Positions 1 through 6,788 of a DNA stretch of 10,000 nt are shown here, piece after piece. Position 1 is the first letter of the stretch; every line of letters begins with the position of its first letter. The stretch lies in assembly GCF_020217005.1 (NCBI RefSeq), contig NZ_JAIWOI010000154.1, positions 1 to 10,000 of the forward strand. The letters are read 5' to 3'. The position numbers and the translations under genes were made by a program. Below the pieces are notes generated by a model. The model did no database searches and had not been told where the DNA came from. It saw only the letters and a list, made by a program, of their open reading frames with translations. This DNA comes from Rheinheimera sp. GTDB lineage: Bacteria > Pseudomonadota > Gammaproteobacteria > Enterobacterales > Alteromonadaceae.

Positions 1-103
1 CTTATTCAAAAAGTCATAAGGCAGAGCATGGCATTTGCAGGCAGTAAATAAAGCTGTCATGCAGGCGGGATGCTGCAAACAGCCGATCACAGACACACAA
101 AGG
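1..103 (-). other. Leader downstream of the lysine riboswitch (expression platform region), target gene off-window
   Basis: This stretch follows the riboswitch P1 helix in the direction of transcription and should hold the expression platform. I see only weak structure: a 4-bp hairpin (gctg/cagc, 72-83) and a direct repeat of tgcaggc (36-42 and 60-66). No GC-rich hairpin directly precedes the minus-strand T run (complement of 8-12), so a classical terminator is not evident. A minus-strand ATG at 60-58 opens a frame that stays open for 20 codons to the window edge, but it has no Shine-Dalgarno and its product (starting MTALFTACKCHAL) resembles nothing I recognise. In gammaproteobacteria the regulated gene is usually lysC (aspartokinase III) or a lysine transporter; which one applies here cannot be seen. 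Confidence 0.35.
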
Positions 104-269
104 CCAGAAGCTCTCCACCACAAAAAACAGGTGACAGTCGTAAGGATTCAGCCTTAACAACCGAACCAGCCGCCGCTACAGCATCTGGTTCTCGGCGTTA
201 ATCCCCCTCAAACATCCTGCGGCTTGTAGCAGCCTGAGATGTTCTACCTGGTTAACGCTCCTCTTCTGG
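104..269 (-). promoter_or_regulatory. Lysine riboswitch (L-box) aptamer
   Basis: Read on the minus strand, this matches the lysine aptamer fold and the E. coli lysC leader pattern. P1 pairs CCAGAAG (269-263) with CTTCTGG (110-104) and is followed by the AGAGGAGCG motif. P2 is closed by aacatc/gatgtt; the conserved GAGGGGG and CGCCGAG strings follow. P3 is a perfect gaaccag/ctggttc stem (plus-strand 163-169 and 185-191). P4 is a short aagg/cctt hairpin around GGCTGAAT, then the conserved CTGTCACC, a P5 cacc/ggtg stem and GTGGTGGAGAGCTTCTGG. The L2-L3 kissing contact is intact: plus-strand TGTAGC (225-230) and GCTACA (175-180) are exact complements. The family binds L-lysine and represses lysine biosynthesis or uptake genes. 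It reads leftward out of the window. It does not regulate nhaD, which lies upstream and ends at its own terminator. Confidence 0.95.
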
Positions 270-271
270 TC

Positions 272-398
272 TATACCCGTCGTACTTGAAGCTGCAGCTT
301 TGTTGACTGCGTGCCCTCGCCCCAGTCACATAGGACAACTATGCTCCTGGGGTCTCACGCACTTGTCGTCGCGCTGCAACTCCAATTACTTAGGGTAT
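272..398. repeat. ERIC-like intergenic repeat, unit A (complete)
   Basis: This is an imperfect palindrome of about 127 bp. Its ends, TATACCC and GGGTATA, form terminal inverted repeats matching at about 20 of 26 positions (tatacccgtcgtacttgaag versus the complement of the other end). The centre is a strong stem: ccccag/ctgggg, a 3-nt internal loop, catag/ctatg and a gacaa loop, with tgcgtg/cacgca further out. On the minus strand the strings ACCCTAAGTAATT, GAGTTGCAG, CCCCAGGAGC, GTGACTGGGG and ACGACGGGTAT resemble the ERIC consensus as I remember it, and ERIC elements are also about 127 bp. It is non-coding. The unit starts 2 bp from the riboswitch P1 helix. Confidence 0.85.
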
Positions 399-524
399 AC
401 TCCCCATCGTTTTTGAAGCTGCAGCTTTGTTGACTGCGTACCGTCGCCCCAGTCACATAGGACAACTATGCTCCTGGGGTCTCGCGCACTTGTCGTCGCG
501 CTGCAACTCCAATTACTTAGGGTA
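396..524. repeat. ERIC-like intergenic repeat, unit B (complete, tandem copy)
   Basis: This is a second copy in the same orientation, joined to unit A through a shared GGGTATAC junction. From the gaagctgcag motif onward, the roughly 111-bp cores of A (288-398) and B (415-525) differ at only about 4 positions (gccc to accg in the 5' arm, a to g in the 3' arm, and the last base). The head before the motif is more diverged and 3 bp longer. The core hairpin is conserved, and one arm change leaves a G-T wobble pair. The near identity implies recent duplication or gene conversion. Confidence 0.85.
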
Positions 525-549
525 GACACCCGCCGTACTTGAAGCTGCA
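523..549. repeat. ERIC-like repeat, unit C (truncated head only)
   Basis: A third head sequence, ending in cgccgtacttgaagctgca, sits in phase with A and B: the gaagctgca motif recurs at 288, 415 and 541, at intervals of 127 and 126 bp. After 549 the similarity stops abruptly and unrelated sequence begins (tatacgggtgggg). The unit therefore lacks its central stem and 3' arm, consistent with a deletion or an insertion breakpoint within the palindromic gctgcagc sequence. Confidence 0.75.
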
Positions 550-555
550 TTATAC

Positions 556-576
556 GGGTGGGGATAAACCCCGCCC
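556..576. repeat. Short GC-rich hairpin (REP-like) next to the truncated ERIC unit
   Basis: gggtgggg and ccccgccc pair over 8 positions (one G-T) around an ataaa loop. No T tract follows on either strand, so it is not a standard intrinsic terminator. On the minus strand a perfect TATAAT (complement of 549-554) lies just downstream of it, but no -35-like hexamer lies at the right distance. From here to about 680 I see only a small aatca/tgatt dyad at 606-619 and no gene. Confidence 0.45.
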
Positions 577-680
577 CTACGATCCAACTACGTCAGGTAT
601 CTCATAATCACGTATGATTGACGGCGCTGAGCTTAAGTGACTTTTTTACAAAAGGCAACAGCCGTTTAGCCGTCTTTTCA

Positions 681-708
681 AAAAAGCTGTAATTTAATTA
701 CAGTTTTT
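681..708 (-). terminator. Probable intrinsic terminator of nhaD
   Basis: ctgtaatt/aattacag form a perfect AT-rich palindrome (687-703), flanked by an A tract on the left and a T tract (704-708) on the right, so it could act in both directions. It starts 5 bp beyond the nhaD stop codon. The stem is AT-rich and the loop minimal, so its strength is uncertain. It would separate nhaD from the riboswitch transcript that lies ahead in the same direction. Confidence 0.55.
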
Positions 709-712
709 GCCG

Positions 713-1960
713 TTAAGCCAAAGCTAGCTGGCCAACAAAATACACGCTGACATACCCAAGGCTATAACAGCCCAACAGGTAACCCGCCATTTTAAAGTAA
801 GTACCAAAGGTCAGCTCTTTTACTTTACTCATAGCAATGATACCGGCCGCTGAACCTATGATCAGAATAGACCCTCCCACACCAGTGGCATAGGTTAAAG
901 TCAGCCATTCCGCTGTGGTCATAGTTAAATCTGCCTTTAATAAAGCGGCAGTTAAAGGCACATTGTCGATCAGGGCTGATAAAACGCCCATCAGATAATT
1001 GGCCTGTATAGGTTCTAAATATTGATACAAATGCGTGATATTGGTCAGTACCCCAATTTCTTTCATAATACCAACCAGCAGTAAAACGCCTAAGAAAAAC
1101 AATAAGGTATCAAACTCAACTTCACGGATATAGCTCAGAATATTCACACCGGTTTTTTTACGCAGCAAATACTGAGCCGCCAGGAACATGACACCTAACC
1201 CAAACAGGAAAGTCAGTACAGGCGGGATCTGGAACAGAATATTAAACAGCAGCGTCGAGCCTATAGTGGATGCAAAAATAGCAGCGATAATCACATCCGC
1301 CTTTTCAATAGGCTTAGGAGATTTTTCCAGAACTATACGACCTTTCATTTTGCGGGATAACAAAATTGCCAAAACGGCTACGGCAAATAACGAAGGTAAA
1401 ATTAACAACAGCAAGTTAGCTATGGTCACTTTGCCAGCTAAAAAGAACATCAGAGTGGTGACGTCACCAGTAATCAAAGACACGCCACCGCTGTTCACGG
1501 CAAAAATAATCAAAGTGGCATACTGAATACGTTTTTTCACTTCCAGCTTAATGCTGCTAATCACTGCGATAGCCACCAATGTTGCGGTGACGTTGTCAGC
1601 AAAAGAAGAAAAAACAAATGCAAAAACCGCGATAATAAACATCAGTCGGCGCTCAGATAATTCCGCAGGTAACAGTCGTTGTACCACCTGAGAGATAAAG
1701 CCCTTGCTATTGAGATAAGCGACAAAAGTCATAGTTGACATCAAAAATAACCACAAAGTAGCTATTTCTAATAAGTTATGATTCAGCTGCTCGCTGATTT
1801 CGGCACTTGTAGCACCGTGCATAGGAAAAATAAAAGCGAGGATCCAGCAAAGAGTACCGAAAAAAAGTGTCGTTTTTGCCTTGTTTACGTGGATAATATC
1901 CTCTATAACGATCATCACAAAGGCTATTGCCACCAGAGCCAAAATTACTGCGCTTAACAT
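713..1960 (-). CDS. nhaD: NhaD-type Na+/H+ antiporter
   Basis: This is an inner-membrane secondary transporter of the NhaD family (ion transporter superfamily), expected to export Na+ (and Li+) in exchange for H+ at alkaline pH. The 415-residue protein is almost wholly hydrophobic, with about a dozen membrane segments. The N-terminal block IEDIIHVNKAKTTLFFGTL (19-37) is a family hallmark. FADN (D122-N123), N156, D166 with T168, and IDN (D332-N333) are polar residues inside membrane segments; from memory they line up with residues shown to matter in Vibrio cholerae NhaD. That protein is longer at the N-terminus by about 30 residues. The start is well fixed: an in-frame TAA lies six codons upstream with no alternative start between, although no clear Shine-Dalgarno is present. 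It is monocistronic, divergent from the mks operon and followed by a hairpin at 681-708. Confidence 0.92.
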   Translation of the reverse strand: MLSAVILALVAIAFVMIVIEDIIHVNKAKTTLFFGTLCWILAFIFPMHGATSAEISEQLNHNLLEIATLWLFLMSTMTFVAYLNSKGFISQVVQRLLPAELSERRLMFIIAVFAFVFSSFADNVTATLVAIAVISSIKLEVKKRIQYATLIIFAVNSGGVSLITGDVTTLMFFLAGKVTIANLLLLILPSLFAVAVLAILLSRKMKGRIVLEKSPKPIEKADVIIAAIFASTIGSTLLFNILFQIPPVLTFLFGLGVMFLAAQYLLRKKTGVNILSYIREVEFDTLLFFLGVLLLVGIMKEIGVLTNITHLYQYLEPIQANYLMGVLSALIDNVPLTAALLKADLTMTTAEWLTLTYATGVGGSILIIGSAAGIIAMSKVKELTFGTYFKMAGYLLGCYSLGYVSVYFVGQLALA

Positions 1961-2012
1961 GATGTAGTACCAGCTTTATTGTTGAGGAAAAGGAAGGAAT
2001 TTGCGGGGCCGT

Positions 2013-2021
2013 ATTCTAGCA
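2013..2021 (-). promoter_or_regulatory. Candidate extended -10 promoter for nhaD
   Basis: On the minus strand this reads TGCTAGAAT, a TGn extension plus a 5-of-6 match to TATAAT, about 52 bp upstream of the nhaD start. No good -35 hexamer lies 16-18 bp further upstream, which an extended -10 element can tolerate. Motif evidence only. Confidence 0.4.
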
Positions 2022-2051
2022 GCCCATGCCAGTTGCCTCTACCCTGGCAAG

Positions 2052-2075
2052 TCACATTTGTGAAATATTTATGAT
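2052..2075 (+). promoter_or_regulatory. Candidate mksF promoter -10 with adjacent dyad operator
   Basis: TATGAT at 2070-2075 is a 5-of-6 match to a -10 box and would start transcription about 15 bp before the mksF ATG. There is no convincing -35. Between where a -35 would lie and the -10 box is the symmetric site TCACA-TT-TGTGA (2052-2063), a plausible repressor or activator half-site pair. Its arms resemble CRP half-sites, but in the wrong order and spacing for CRP. Confidence 0.3.
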
Positions 2076-2096
2076 AAGCATGAAAAGAAAGGACAA

Positions 2097-3341
2097 ATGA
2101 TAGCGCCACGTAAAATTATCCGCTGCTTAGATGAGCACTGGACTGTCATTGAGCAGTTGGTCGAACGTAGTGCCAGCGGCAACTTCAGCTTTCAGGATGT
2201 ACAACACCTGATCCTGCGTTATAACCAGGGCATGAGCAGTGAACAGGTGTTCCGTGAAGCCCAGCGTTTGTTGCAACTGGAAATTCTGATCCCGCTGGCC
2301 AAATCCAGCCAACTGGAGTTGAATCGCTCCGTACTGGAGTTTGCCCAGCAGTTGATGCAGGAACAGCAATTAGGCCTTGCCACAGATATTGAAAGCCGCA
2401 TTCTGGAGTTGAAGCGTCTATGCGAGCGGATGCGGGAAGCGGCGCAAAGCCGTGACAGCAGCGAGCTACGCCGTTTCGCCAGAGTGATGGACGAACGTAT
2501 CCGTGAGGTACTGAAACATTTTGGCCAAAACGAAAGTGCGATTTTATCTTTAGTGGAACGCGCCAAAGCGGACGAAGGTAAACTCAGCCTGGCACGGCGT
2601 TATGCGGCCGTGATGGATGCTTTTGATGACTACATTGACCCGGTATTAGCACTGGTCGATATCAATGGGCCTTTCCAGCTGACAGTCTCAGCGGTGGAAA
2701 CTATGCTCAGCGACCTGCTGCAAATGATTGAAGTGACAGGCACCCTCAATACCGAAAAAGAAACCCTGATCCAGCTGCGCACCCGCTTGATTGAAATGAA
2801 TCAGATCGGCCGTGAAAGTTTAAGCCGTTGTGCTGACTTATTGATGCCACTGCGTGACGAGCTGCGCCGCAATACATTGCTGTCCCGTAACGCCAGTTTC
2901 TTATTAGGGCAGATGCGGAAAAAAGGCATAGATCTGACGTTAGAACCATTAGTTCCAGCTATCAGCTCTGACAACCAGCGTTTCTCCTTAGGCTCGGCTA
3001 ATCAAATCACCAGTTATATGGCCGAACTTTGTCAGTACGAACACGATGCTTATCAGCTACCTGAGGAAATACTCAGCAATCACAGCATGCTGATGCAGGT
3101 GCCTGAACTGAAAGATGTAGTGCACAAAGCCAAAGCGTTGAAAAAACTGCCTGACTTAAGCCGTTGGCTGGCCGACAGTTACCCTGAATTACCAGTAGAT
3201 GAGTTGCTGTTTTTATATCAAGAGTTATCACGCTCGGATGAGCTGACACTACAGCACAGCGAACAGCACACAGAATTGACACTCAATGGCTATAAGCTGA
3301 CCTTACACCCATTCCAAAGCAGCGAAGCCGGGACTTTATAA
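2097..3341 (+). CDS. mksF: MukF-like kleisin subunit of an MksBEF-type condensin
   Basis: This is probably the kleisin that bridges the ATPase heads of the SMC-like protein encoded two genes downstream. I assign it mainly from operon order (F-E-B) and architecture, since kleisins diverge strongly. The 414-residue protein is soluble, with no signal peptide or membrane segment. Residues 1 to about 90 look like a winged-helix region (RKIIRCLDEHWTVIEQLVER onward). About 90-360 is helical and charged, and the last 50 residues are richer in strand (TELTLNGYKLTLHPF), as expected for the C-terminal winged helix of a kleisin that binds an ATPase head. E. coli MukF is of similar size (about 440). The start is fixed: an in-frame TGA at 2061-2063 and no other start codon before ATG 2097. 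The Shine-Dalgarno (aagga, 2089-2093) is close, only 3 nt away. The mksE ATG directly follows its stop codon. JetA of Wadjet is the alternative family. Confidence 0.75.
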   Translation: MIAPRKIIRCLDEHWTVIEQLVERSASGNFSFQDVQHLILRYNQGMSSEQVFREAQRLLQLEILIPLAKSSQLELNRSVLEFAQQLMQEQQLGLATDIESRILELKRLCERMREAAQSRDSSELRRFARVMDERIREVLKHFGQNESAILSLVERAKADEGKLSLARRYAAVMDAFDDYIDPVLALVDINGPFQLTVSAVETMLSDLLQMIEVTGTLNTEKETLIQLRTRLIEMNQIGRESLSRCADLLMPLRDELRRNTLLSRNASFLLGQMRKKGIDLTLEPLVPAISSDNQRFSLGSANQITSYMAELCQYEHDAYQLPEEILSNHSMLMQVPELKDVVHKAKALKKLPDLSRWLADSYPELPVDELLFLYQELSRSDELTLQHSEQHTELTLNGYKLTLHPFQSSEAGTL

Positions 3342-3890
3342 ATGCAATTAAACTTAGATGAACTGACCCAACTGGCTGAGATCAGCAAAAAGCTGTCGAA
3401 CGGTTACCATATCAGCGAACAGGATTTTGCCTTATGGCAGGAACTGGATCAGCAGGAAGACTCATACACTGCTTTGTTTGGCGCTCTGGGTAATACATTA
3501 AAACGCGACAGCCGTGGTTTCTTTTATTTTGAAGTGGATGATGCCACCGCCAGCATGGGTAAAATTTCCCGGCTGTTTGCCTTGACCTTATTTGCCTTGG
3601 TGGAGTTTTATGCCGACAAAGGCCAGGACCCGCTGCGGGCTTTATTTGAACATGAAATTACCACAGAAATCTGGGGCCAGTTGTTGCAGCAGCAATACCA
3701 TTTATTCGAACAACTGGAAATTTTCTCAGTGACCGACATGAAACGTGAAATATCCAACCGCTTATTACGTTATGGTTTGGCAAGGCCAAGCGGTGATCAG
3801 ATCAAATTATTATCGCCTGTATATCGTTATTTAGATGCGTTAATGGATGTGGATCACAGCGCTGTAGTAGAGGAGCAAGCTGATGTCTGA
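3342..3890 (+). CDS. mksE: MukE-like (KITE) subunit of an MksBEF-type condensin
   Basis: This is the small partner expected to bind the kleisin as a dimer of tandem winged-helix domains and to contact DNA. The 182-residue protein is acidic and soluble. Its middle holds an alternation typical of MukE/JetB-like proteins (FGALGNTLKRDSRGFFYFEV, about 44-63), followed by helices and a second winged-helix-like unit near the C-terminus (DMKREISNRLLRYGLARPSG, about 131-150). Its ATG abuts the mksF TAA with no gap, with a weak GGGA 8 nt upstream, and its end overlaps mksB by 8 bp. This suggests translational coupling and a fixed subunit ratio. E. coli MukE is longer (about 225-234). Sequence alone would not prove the family; the position between kleisin and SMC genes does most of the work. 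Confidence 0.75.
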   Translation: MQLNLDELTQLAEISKKLSNGYHISEQDFALWQELDQQEDSYTALFGALGNTLKRDSRGFFYFEVDDATASMGKISRLFALTLFALVEFYADKGQDPLRALFEHEITTEIWGQLLQQQYHLFEQLEIFSVTDMKREISNRLLRYGLARPSGDQIKLLSPVYRYLDALMDVDHSAVVEEQADV

Positions 3891-6729
3891 GTCAAATAAA
3901 TCAGAGCTGTATGGCTTAACTAAATTAGCTTTGCTCAACACTGCTGGTTATGCCAAATGTGTGATCCCATTGGATGATTCATCCTCCATTTGCGCGCCGA
4001 ATAATACGGGTAAAAGTTCGGTGATCAACGCCCTGCAGTTCCCGCTGATTAACGATTTACGTTTAACGGAGTGGGACGGCCACGACTTAGACGAAACCCG
4101 TAAGTTTTATTTCGGCACAGACCAAAGTTACATCTTGCTGGAAGCCAATTTGCCCGACGGCCCAGTGGTGATTGGTGTGGCAGGCCGCGGTAAAATTGCC
4201 GGTTACGCTTTCCAGTATTTTTGCTACAAAGGCAAACTGGACTTAAACCATTATTTAGATGGTAAAAGTTATGTGCGCTACAACAAGCTGGACCATCATT
4301 TACGTGGTTTAGGTTTTGATCCTATTGAATTAAAACAGTCTGAACTGAACGCCATGCTGACGGGCGGCGCCACACCTTTTGACAGCCGTATTAACCTTCG
4401 GATGATCCCACTGGCGAACGTGTCTGATGCCCCCGTCTACAAAGATATTTTCCGCCGTATTCTGAACCTGCATCGCTTAACAGCGCAGGACGTCAAACGG
4501 CTGTTATTGCCTGTGTTTGCCCGGCATTTAGGCGACCCTAAGGTCGATTTTTATCAGGTCTGGCACAACGCCTTTGAAAAGGTCAATAAAGACAGACGTG
4601 AACTCAAAGCTTTGGAAAACCAGCAGGAAGCCGTTACCGCGCTGGAAAGCCTGCTCGACAACCGCTCAGTGCTCAAAGGCCGTTTAGCCACTTATGCGCC
4701 TAAGCTGGACGTGGCTTTAACTGAATTCCACAGCTACTTTGACGATCAGCAAGAGCTTCTGAACGAGCAACTGACCGGTCTTTTGGCCGAAAAAAATCAG
4801 CTGGAAGAACGGCAGCGTTTGTATGTAGGCCAAATTAAAGAACTCTCTGGCCGTCAGCAGCAATTGCAGCAATGGTTTGGCGAATTTGATGGCCTGTCAC
4901 AAAAATTCAGCTTAAGTAATGAAGCCACCTTGCAGACCAACTTAAGCAATATACGTTCAGCCTACGAGCAGTTAAGCCACAGCTTACAAGGTGCCAGTCA
5001 GGTCAATGCCACCACTTTGGCACACCAGAAAAGCCAAAGCGCCAAGCAGCTGCAAAGCTTAAAACTGCAATTGAAAAACCTGGAATTTAACCTGTATTCG
5101 CGTTTGCGCGAAGACTTGAGCCTGCCGGAAGTGCAGCAAATCACCCGCATTCTGAATCCGGATTTATTATCGCTATCCACCACAGGTGGCGGTGATATCG
5201 AAATTCTGGACGATGCGCTGTTTTCAGAGCAGCTGGAGAAAATTGCCGATTGCTTTAAACAAGGCAAACTGCATTTACCAGGTGTGGTGATCGACCTGCA
5301 CCACCTGCAGCCTGTTGAGCAAAATAGCCTGGAGAACAAAATCCAGCTGAAAGAGCAAATTGACGCACTGCAGCAAACCTTGCATACGCTGGAGCAGCAG
5401 CTGGCTGTGGCTGGTGATTTGGCCGGTAAAACCCGCGAAAAAGACCGTTTGTATCAGGATCTGTTACAAGCCGAAGAAGACATCAAAAAGTTTGGCCGCT
5501 ACCAGCAGATGCTGGAAATCAGCGATGAGCAGCAGGCGCTGCAGTCCGAACTGGAAATTGAAGAAGACAAGCTGCAAGAGCAATTGGCTGAAGTACAGCA
5601 TAAGGCCTCTACCCTGTCGGATCGTCGTAATTTAGTTTCGAACAAGCAGGAACAAATTAAACGTCAGGCCGAGCGGATTGAGCAGGAGAAAAAAGAGCGT
5701 ATCGACTTCCAGCTCGATTTCTACTCCGGTAAAGTTACACCTTACCCTATTGAAGTGACTTTGGATTTTGACAACTTAGCCGACGTATTACGCGACTTTA
5801 ACAAGCAGTGTAACGAACTGAAACTGATAGACGTCAATATCAAAAATACCTACTTGTTTATATTTAACGCTGGTATTACCAAGTTTGAAGTTGAATCGGA
5901 TGAGGAGCTGAAGTTCCAGAAACTCATAAGCGCCTTCCATCACCTGGACAAAGAACGTGAAGCCATTGAACGTCGTGCCCGGGTGGCATTAACTGAAGTT
6001 GCGTCCACGCTCAAAGGTTTACGTGATGACTTAAACCGTCTGCATCGCGAACTTAACAGCTTTAACCGCGGCATCTGGCGTCATCAAATTTCCAACCTGC
6101 AGGATTTTAAAATTGAAATTGTCGACCGGGCTTTATTGGTTGGCCATATCGATACCATCCTGACCACCTCAGAAGCTTATCAGCAAGGCGATACGCTGGA
6201 TTTATTAGCGCCAAATGCCAGCAGCAATGAGCGTGAAGTACAGGCGGCGAAAGACTATTTAATTCAGGCGGCCAGCGAAAAAGGTGGTTTAACTTTATCT
6301 GACTTGTTTGATATCCGCTTTAAAGTGGTGAACCGCGCTGGTGAAGTGGAGTTCTTTGATAAAATTGACTCTGCAGGTTCCAACGGTACCCGTATCACCA
6401 TTAAGTTATTGTGCGGTATGTTGTTCATCCGTCAGTTGCTGGCTGAACGTGAACGCGGTAAATACCGTATTCCAATTTACATCGACGAAGCAGCCGACAT
6501 CGACCCGCATAACCAGCAGGCGCTGATTGAAACTGCACTGAACTTTGGTTTTGTGCCTATCTTTGCCTCGGTGAAACCTCAGACTTCCTGCCGTTATATA
6601 GTGCCAATCCGCACTGTCGCTGGTGGTGCGCAAAACTGGGTCGATGAAAAAGACTGGATTTTATGTGAAAAAATCCCGGTGGCTGGTGAAATTGAACAAC
6701 AGGTTTCAGCGGCAGCAGAACCGGCTTAA
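3883..6729 (+). CDS. mksB: MukB/MksB-like SMC ATPase
   Basis: This is an SMC-like ATPase expected to form the DNA-loading and loop-extruding motor of an MksBEF condensin. Its 948 residues are well short of MukB (about 1,480), as expected for MksB proteins with shorter arms. The Walker A is APNNTGKSS (38-46). Coiled coil follows at about 230-340 and 480-610, with a globular stretch at about 400-475 between them that may be the hinge. More helix lies near 690-730. The C-terminal half-head carries SAGSNGT (830-836) where the signature should be and Walker B IPIYIDEAADID with D868 and catalytic E869. The canonical LSGG is missing and the first Walker A glycine is Ala. ATG 3883 has AGGAG at 3871-3875 with a 7-nt spacer. 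A terminator follows; there is no mksG/jetD. RecN-like or other AAA coiled-coil ATPases are less likely given the neighbours. Confidence 0.8.
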   Translation: MSESNKSELYGLTKLALLNTAGYAKCVIPLDDSSSICAPNNTGKSSVINALQFPLINDLRLTEWDGHDLDETRKFYFGTDQSYILLEANLPDGPVVIGVAGRGKIAGYAFQYFCYKGKLDLNHYLDGKSYVRYNKLDHHLRGLGFDPIELKQSELNAMLTGGATPFDSRINLRMIPLANVSDAPVYKDIFRRILNLHRLTAQDVKRLLLPVFARHLGDPKVDFYQVWHNAFEKVNKDRRELKALENQQEAVTALESLLDNRSVLKGRLATYAPKLDVALTEFHSYFDDQQELLNEQLTGLLAEKNQLEERQRLYVGQIKELSGRQQQLQQWFGEFDGLSQKFSLSNEATLQTNLSNIRSAYEQLSHSLQGASQVNATTLAHQKSQSAKQLQSLKLQLKNLEFNLYSRLREDLSLPEVQQITRILNPDLLSLSTTGGGDIEILDDALFSEQLEKIADCFKQGKLHLPGVVIDLHHLQPVEQNSLENKIQLKEQIDALQQTLHTLEQQLAVAGDLAGKTREKDRLYQDLLQAEEDIKKFGRYQQMLEISDEQQALQSELEIEEDKLQEQLAEVQHKASTLSDRRNLVSNKQEQIKRQAERIEQEKKERIDFQLDFYSGKVTPYPIEVTLDFDNLADVLRDFNKQCNELKLIDVNIKNTYLFIFNAGITKFEVESDEELKFQKLISAFHHLDKEREAIERRARVALTEVASTLKGLRDDLNRLHRELNSFNRGIWRHQISNLQDFKIEIVDRALLVGHIDTILTTSEAYQQGDTLDLLAPNASSNEREVQAAKDYLIQAASEKGGLTLSDLFDIRFKVVNRAGEVEFFDKIDSAGSNGTRITIKLLCGMLFIRQLLAERERGKYRIPIYIDEAADIDPHNQQALIETALNFGFVPIFASVKPQTSCRYIVPIRTVAGGAQNWVDEKDWILCEKIPVAGEIEQQVSAAAEPA

Positions 6730-6747
6730 TCGCATACCTGCGAAAAC

Positions 6748-6777
6748 AAAAAAGGATGGCCATGCCATCCTTTTTTT
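6748..6777. terminator. Strong bidirectional intrinsic terminator between mksB and the M49 gene
   Basis: ggatggc (6754-6760) and gccatcc (6764-6770) form a perfect 7-bp GC-rich stem with a cat loop. Seven T follow on the right (6771-6777) and six A precede on the left (6748-6753). It can therefore end both the rightward mks transcript and the leftward peptidase transcript, whose stop codons lie 19 bp and 12 bp away. It marks the end of the mks operon. Confidence 0.92.
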
Positions 6778-6788
6778 GTTAACTGAAC

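Noticed and set aside
233..243. Plus-strand string ctgagatgttc resembling the 5' end of 6S RNA
   Set aside because: Nothing after it fits 6S RNA, while the reverse strand of the whole block fits the lysine aptamer in every helix.
1..712. CRISPR array or mobile-element gene in the repeat region
   Set aside because: Repeats are 127-bp imperfect palindromes without spacers, and no transposase or integrase frame is present.
1188..1526. Open frame on the plus strand inside nhaD, and similar antisense frames within mksF, mksB and the M49 gene
   Set aside because: They lie wholly antisense or out of frame within genes with clear family motifs, and have no recognisable domains.
104..1960. nhaD as the gene controlled by the lysine riboswitch
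   Set aside because: Both read leftward but nhaD is upstream of the aptamer and ends at a hairpin at 681-708; a riboswitch acts on what follows it.
2071..2100. Nine-codon mini-ORF overlapping the mksF start (ATGA overlap)
   Set aside because: No Shine-Dalgarno of its own, it would overlap the -10 candidate, and no regulatory codon pattern is present.
2097..6729. Complete Wadjet (JetABCD) defence system
   Set aside because: No jetD/mksG gene before or after the three genes; both flanks are filled by unrelated nhaD and M49 genes.
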